Positions 6,068 to 8,665 of a stretch of 8,665 nucleotides of DNA are shown piece after piece. The notes under the pieces are model-generated. The model saw only the letters and a list, made by a program, of their open reading frames with translations. It made no database searches and was not told where the DNA came from. The stretch comes from Mycobacterium sp. (GTDB lineage Bacteria > Actinomycetota > Actinomycetes > Mycobacteriales > Mycobacteriaceae): contig JAQTVU010000062.1 of the NCBI GenBank assembly GCA_028706695.1, positions 1-8,665 on the forward strand, in the 5' to 3' direction. Each line of letters begins with the position of its first letter. The stretch's first letter is position 1. The position numbers and the translations under genes were made by a program.

Positions 6068-6514
6068 ATGAGTGATGACGCGGGGATTGTGACCTGCCCC
6101 CACTGCGGTCGGCGGAACCGGGTGCCGGCCGCCGCGGCAGGCAAACCGCGCTGCGCGCAATGTCGCCAGTGGCTTCCGTGGATCGTCGACGCCCGCGACG
6201 AGACCTTCGCCGACGTCGCCGAGAAGTCGTCGGTGCCGGTGCTGGTCGACCTATGGGCAACCTGGTGCGGTCCATGCCGCATGGTCAGTCCCGCGCTGGA
6301 ACAACTCGCCGGGGAGCGGGCGGGCCGGCTGAAACTGGTCAAGGTCGACGTCGATGCGGCACCCGTGCTGTCCCGGCGCTTTTCGGTCCGCGCGGTACCG
6401 ACCCTGCTGCTGCTGCGGGACGGCACGGTGCTGGGCCAGCAGTCCGGTGCCGCGCCGATCGGCGCGTTGCGGACCTGGGTGGACGACACGCTGGGCGAGA
6501 TGTCCGGCGGCTGA
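6068..6514 (+). CDS. Thioredoxin 2-type protein with N-terminal zinc ribbon
   Basis: This 148-residue cytosolic protein reduces disulfides through the active-site motif WCGPC at residues 66-70, within VDLWATWCGPCRMVSPALEQ. The cis-proline that faces the active site is Pro111 in RAVPTLL, followed by LRDG at 116-119. Before the thioredoxin fold, Cys10 and Cys13 (CPHC) and Cys29 and Cys32 (CAQC) form the zinc ribbon typical of TrxC/thioredoxin 2, a form linked in other bacteria to oxidative stress and activity modulated by zinc and redox state. Length agrees with the family (about 140-150). ATG 6068 places CPHC near residue 10 as in homologues; the frame is open upstream but has no better start. 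It follows the DUF2127 zinc-ribbon gene by 55 bases on the same strand, so an operon is plausible. The usual symbol would be trxC in enterobacteria, but in mycobacteria that name belongs to another thioredoxin, so none is assigned. Confidence 0.92.
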   Translation: MSDDAGIVTCPHCGRRNRVPAAAAGKPRCAQCRQWLPWIVDARDETFADVAEKSSVPVLVDLWATWCGPCRMVSPALEQLAGERAGRLKLVKVDVDAAPVLSRRFSVRAVPTLLLLRDGTVLGQQSGAAPIGALRTWVDDTLGEMSGG

Positions 6515-7047
6515 CCGTTCGTCGGGCCGGGTCCTGCCCACCCCGGTGGGCCGCCGCCCCGAGCAGGGGCCCCCGGTCGTCCATCACAAGCCCGGCGCGC
6601 CGGTGTGGTCGGAATTTGTGCTCGGCACGACCGGTGCGGTGAAGCGGCCGGCGTGCCCACGTCGACCGGCGGCGTCGACCCATGCGATCGTGCCCTACGG
6701 GCATCGGGTGCATGCCGAAGTGCCCGGGGCGCAGCGCATCGCTCACTTCGGGTGCGGCGCTGGCGACCCAGGCCGCGGCGGCCGCGACCGTCGCCGCGCC
6801 GACCTTGGCGCGAATGCCGACATCCGATGAGGCGGCGGATCGGTTGGGCCGGCGGGGCATCGGCTGGCTAAGCCGGGGTGCCCGCTGTGTCGGTCCGACC
6901 CAAGCGGTTTCGGCTGTGCCCGACACCACAGCAACTTTTTCATGGCGTTTACCTCGCTGCGGTATCCGCGTAAGGCGGCCACGGTGGACTTTCCACTAGA
7001 CCGTCCCGCAACCAGCCATCCCGACCGCATAGAAGGGACTGCCCAAC
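6515..7047. other. Gap of about 530 bases without a supported gene
   Basis: No gene here convinces me. A minus-strand frame that can start at 6929 or 6819 contains an Ala-rich piece, GAATVAAAAAWVASAAPEVS, with fairly high third-position GC. It runs on without a stop into the 3' part of the thioredoxin gene and has no ribosome site. Overlapping plus-strand frames are equally open, as expected in GC-rich DNA. A short inverted repeat, GTGGA-CTT-TCCAC at 6984-6996, lies about 50 bases before the small ORF at 7048 and could be an operator. Decayed coding sequence is possible. Confidence 0.4.
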
Positions 7048-7212
7048 GTGCCCACACTGCAGGATTGGATCAGCCAGCGCCCCAGCCACCTCGATGTCGT
7101 CGCCCCGATCAAGGCGTGCGCCTGCGACGCGTTACAGGCCGTGCTCAACACCAGGCGGCGCCACACCTTCACCAACCCGCGTCTGATGCGCCGGGGCGCC
7201 GAACGGTGCTGA
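7048..7212 (+). CDS. Small uncharacterised protein, 54 residues
   Basis: GTG at 7048 opens a 54-codon frame, beginning MPTLQDWISQRPSHLDVVAP and ending LMRRGAERC, that stops with TGA at 7210-7212. AAGGGA at 7033-7038 is a fair ribosome site 9 bases upstream. The coding evidence is strong for its size: 47 of the 53 codons after the start end in G or C. The peptide is soluble, rich in Arg in its second half (RRRH at 37-39 onward), and has a Cys-Ala-Cys at 24-26. I do not recognise it. It may be a real small protein or the N-terminal remnant of a longer gene. The SRPBCC gene follows 124 bases later on the same strand. Confidence 0.48.
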   Translation: MPTLQDWISQRPSHLDVVAPIKACACDALQAVLNTRRRHTFTNPRLMRRGAERC

Positions 7213-7336
7213 GCTGGAAAGGGTTCGCCCGAAGGCAGGGCCCCGGCCTTGCGACGATGGGCGTGCGCTCCGGGCAGACACGGGTGGCCCGGTGACGCCC
7301 ACGGCCTCGCCGGGCCGGACGTGTTTGGATATCGAT

Positions 7337-7792
7337 ATGCCCAACATGGAATCCGAACGTATCGTGAGCGCCACCCGCGTGATATCCGCGAGCGCCGAGC
7401 GGATCTTCGAATTGATCGCCGACCCGGCCAATCAGCCGAGGTGGGACGGCAACGCCAACCTTGCGTCGGCCGAACCGGGTCAGCGCGTCCACGGCGTCGG
7501 CGACGTCTTCAAGACGACGTTGACCAATGGTGCCGTGCGGGAGAACCACGTCGTGGAATTCATCGAAGGCAGCAAGATCGCGTGGTGCCCGGCGGAGCCC
7601 AAAAGACAGCCGCCCGGCCACCTGTGGCGATGGGAACTCAACCAGATCGACCCCACGCTCACCAGCGTGACGCACACCTACGACTGGACTGCGCTGACCG
7701 ACAGCACCCGCCTGCCCCGCGCCCGCGCCACGACACCCGACATGTTGCGCGAATCGATGGACCGGCTTGCTACGCTCGCGCAAGGCCAGTGA
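7337..7792 (+). CDS. SRPBCC family protein (polyketide cyclase/dehydrase-like)
   Basis: This 151-residue protein has the SRPBCC (Bet v 1-like) helix-grip fold, which binds hydrophobic ligands in a deep cavity. The N-terminal strand SERIVSATRVISASAERIFE at residues 6-25 leads into a helix and the typical IADPANQPRWDG at 27-38. After this come alternating strands including VGDVFKTTL (54-62), ENHVVEFIEGSKIAW (69-83), HLWRWELNQID (95-105) and TSVTHTYDWTAL (109-120), and a C-terminal helix PDMLRESMDRLATLA at 134-148. No catalytic residue is diagnostic, so the ligand and any enzyme activity are unknown. ATG 7337 is chosen as the first good start before the conserved strand; ATG 7346 is possible and neither has a strong ribosome site. 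The gene ends 2 bases from the convergent methyltransferase, which suggests antisense overlap of their transcripts. Confidence 0.82.
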   Translation: MPNMESERIVSATRVISASAERIFELIADPANQPRWDGNANLASAEPGQRVHGVGDVFKTTLTNGAVRENHVVEFIEGSKIAWCPAEPKRQPPGHLWRWELNQIDPTLTSVTHTYDWTALTDSTRLPRARATTPDMLRESMDRLATLAQGQ

Positions 7793-7794
7793 GC

Positions 7795-8529
7795 CTACCT
7801 TTTGGCGCGCACCCACTGAATCGTGCCGAAATTCTTGACGCGCACGCCGGCGAACCCGTTTTCTTCTAGGAGGTCGCCGATCTCGTCGTCGCCGAACACG
7901 TGCGCCCCGACGTTCGGCACCAGCCGCCAGACCTGTGCGGCGCGCCCGACGGTTGGCACCATGATGGCCAGTCGTCCGCCCGGGCGCAGCACCCGGGCGA
8001 TCTCCGCCAGCGCGGCGCCCGGATCCGGCACCAGTTGCAGCACCGCAATCGAGACGACCGCGTCGACGGTGTCGTCGCGCAGCGGAAGTCGTTGAGCGTC
8101 GGCCCGGATGAAGCCGACCTGGGGACCTGCCTCGCGGCGAACGGCGCGGGCCAGCATCGGCTCGGAGATGTCCACGCCCAACGCCAGCCCCTCCGGGCCG
8201 GCGGCCCGGGCCAATGACGCGGTGACGTTGCCCGGGCCCGAACCGACGTCCAGCGCGATCCCGCCCCGCGGAATCCGCAGCCACTCGACCGGGTGCTGCC
8301 ATGCGCTGATCAGCCGCCGCGAAAGGGCCTGCGCGTTGTCGTAGAGCATCGACCCGATCGGTGACGCCCACGCCGCCTGGATCGGCCCGTTGTTCTTCGG
8401 GACGGCGTCATCACCGGCGCCGAGCAGGTCGAGATATCCCTTGCTCACATCAGGGTTCGCCGGCGGGTCGGCAAGCAGGTCCAGCGCCCGGCGCAACGCG
8501 GGCGGCAGCGAGACGTGCACATCGGTCAT
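7795..8529 (-). CDS. Class I SAM-dependent methyltransferase
   Basis: This 244-residue cytosolic enzyme should transfer a methyl group from S-adenosylmethionine to an unknown acceptor. Motif I, ALDVGSGPGNVT, is at residues 92-103. The acidic ribose-binding residue is Asp120 in LGVDIS, and motif II-like FIRADAQRLPL is at 140-150, with Asp144 near the adenine. DAVVSIAVLQLVPDP at 156-170 and RVLRPGGRLAIMVP at 179-192 complete the Rossmann core of the UbiE/Methyltransf_11 type. A distinctive N-terminal part (residues 1-85, with PPALRRALDLLADPP at 9-23 and SPIGSMLYDN at 56-65) precedes it, a layout known from uncharacterised mycobacterial methyltransferases. ATG 8529 is preceded by AAGGAG at 8540-8535 with a 5-base spacer, so the start is firm. 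The substrate cannot be deduced. Confidence 0.9.
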   Translation of the reverse strand: MTDVHVSLPPALRRALDLLADPPANPDVSKGYLDLLGAGDDAVPKNNGPIQAAWASPIGSMLYDNAQALSRRLISAWQHPVEWLRIPRGGIALDVGSGPGNVTASLARAAGPEGLALGVDISEPMLARAVRREAGPQVGFIRADAQRLPLRDDTVDAVVSIAVLQLVPDPGAALAEIARVLRPGGRLAIMVPTVGRAAQVWRLVPNVGAHVFGDDEIGDLLEENGFAGVRVKNFGTIQWVRAKR

Positions 8530-8665
8530 GCGTACTCCTTCGATCAGATACCACGCTGTACACCAGAAGTCCCCGCTGGCAGCCTACGCCGGATCGGCGG
8601 CAGGCCGACCGGCGTGCGAATGTGGGCCCGTCGAGGCCTGACGGCGGCTTGCCGGGGCGCCAGGG
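8530..8665 (-). promoter_or_regulatory. Upstream region of the methyltransferase gene
   Basis: These 136 bases contain the methyltransferase ribosome site (AAGGAG, 8540-8535). They also contain TAGGCT at 8588-8583, which fits a -10 pattern but has no clear -35. On the minus strand GGGACTT at 8573-8567 equals one half of the DosR dormancy box, but the second half (CCC) is missing. I see no supported gene in the remaining bases up to the window end. Confidence 0.2.

Noticed and set aside
5470..6660. Minus-strand open frame of 396 codons across the DUF2127 and thioredoxin genes
   Set aside because: It is antisense to two well-supported genes and has a Pro/Arg/Ser-rich composition with no domain pattern.
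6339..6929. Minus-strand frame with an Ala-rich segment between thioredoxin and the small ORF
   Set aside because: It has no ribosome site, runs about 175 bases into the thioredoxin gene on the opposite strand, and shows no recognisable domain. Kept only as a note on the gap.
7169..8371. Minus-strand open frame of 400 codons across the SRPBCC and methyltransferase genes
   Set aside because: It lies out of frame with the methyltransferase, which has clear SAM motifs, and has Arg/Gly-rich filler composition.
8586..8665. Possible C-terminus of another minus-strand gene entering from the right edge
   Set aside because: Two frames are open to the edge and neither shows a recognisable tail. There is too little sequence to decide.

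Overview
This window comes from a high-GC actinobacterium, most likely a Mycobacterium or a close relative. The reasons are the GC-rich third codon positions, the GTG starts, the ATG/GTG starts preceded by AAGGAG- or GGAGG-type ribosome binding sites, and the gene types present. No mobile element, CRISPR array, rRNA or tRNA was seen. It reads as chromosomal sequence with several independent transcription units and a few poorly coding gaps.

Left part (1-2990). The window opens with the last 12 codons of a plus-strand gene that looks like an ABC-transporter ATPase tail. Next comes a minus-strand histidine phosphatase (188-745). Its GTG start overlaps the stop of a 17-codon leader ORF (742-795) that carries the only good ribosome binding site, so translational coupling is likely. 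Transcribed away from these is a DUF190 protein (995-2074) containing three successive PII-like modules in one chain. It converges on a class I fructose-bisphosphate aldolase (2084-2977, minus). The two genes end inside one perfect 17-base palindrome that contains both stop codons.

Middle part (3147-6514). A minus-strand CaCA-type cation exchanger (3147-4451) lies upstream of the aldolase. A gap of about 790 bases follows (4452-5247), with a 9-base tandem repeat and two doubtful ORFs. Then come two plus-strand genes: a DUF2127 membrane protein with an N-terminal zinc ribbon (5248-6012) and a thioredoxin-2-type protein that also has an N-terminal zinc ribbon (6068-6514). They are 55 bases apart and may work together in thiol or zinc chemistry at the membrane; this is inference.

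Right part (6515-8665). A weakly coding gap is followed by a well-supported 54-residue small ORF (7048-7212), a SRPBCC-fold protein (7337-7792) and a convergent class I SAM-dependent methyltransferase (7795-8529), which ends 2 bases from it. Overall the window carries central carbon metabolism (aldolase), ion transport (exchanger), redox (thioredoxin) and probable signalling (DUF190) genes. Nothing in the sequence proves that they form one pathway. The most unusual elements are the triple DUF190 chain, the leader-coupled phosphatase, the paired zinc-ribbon proteins and the stop-codon palindrome.
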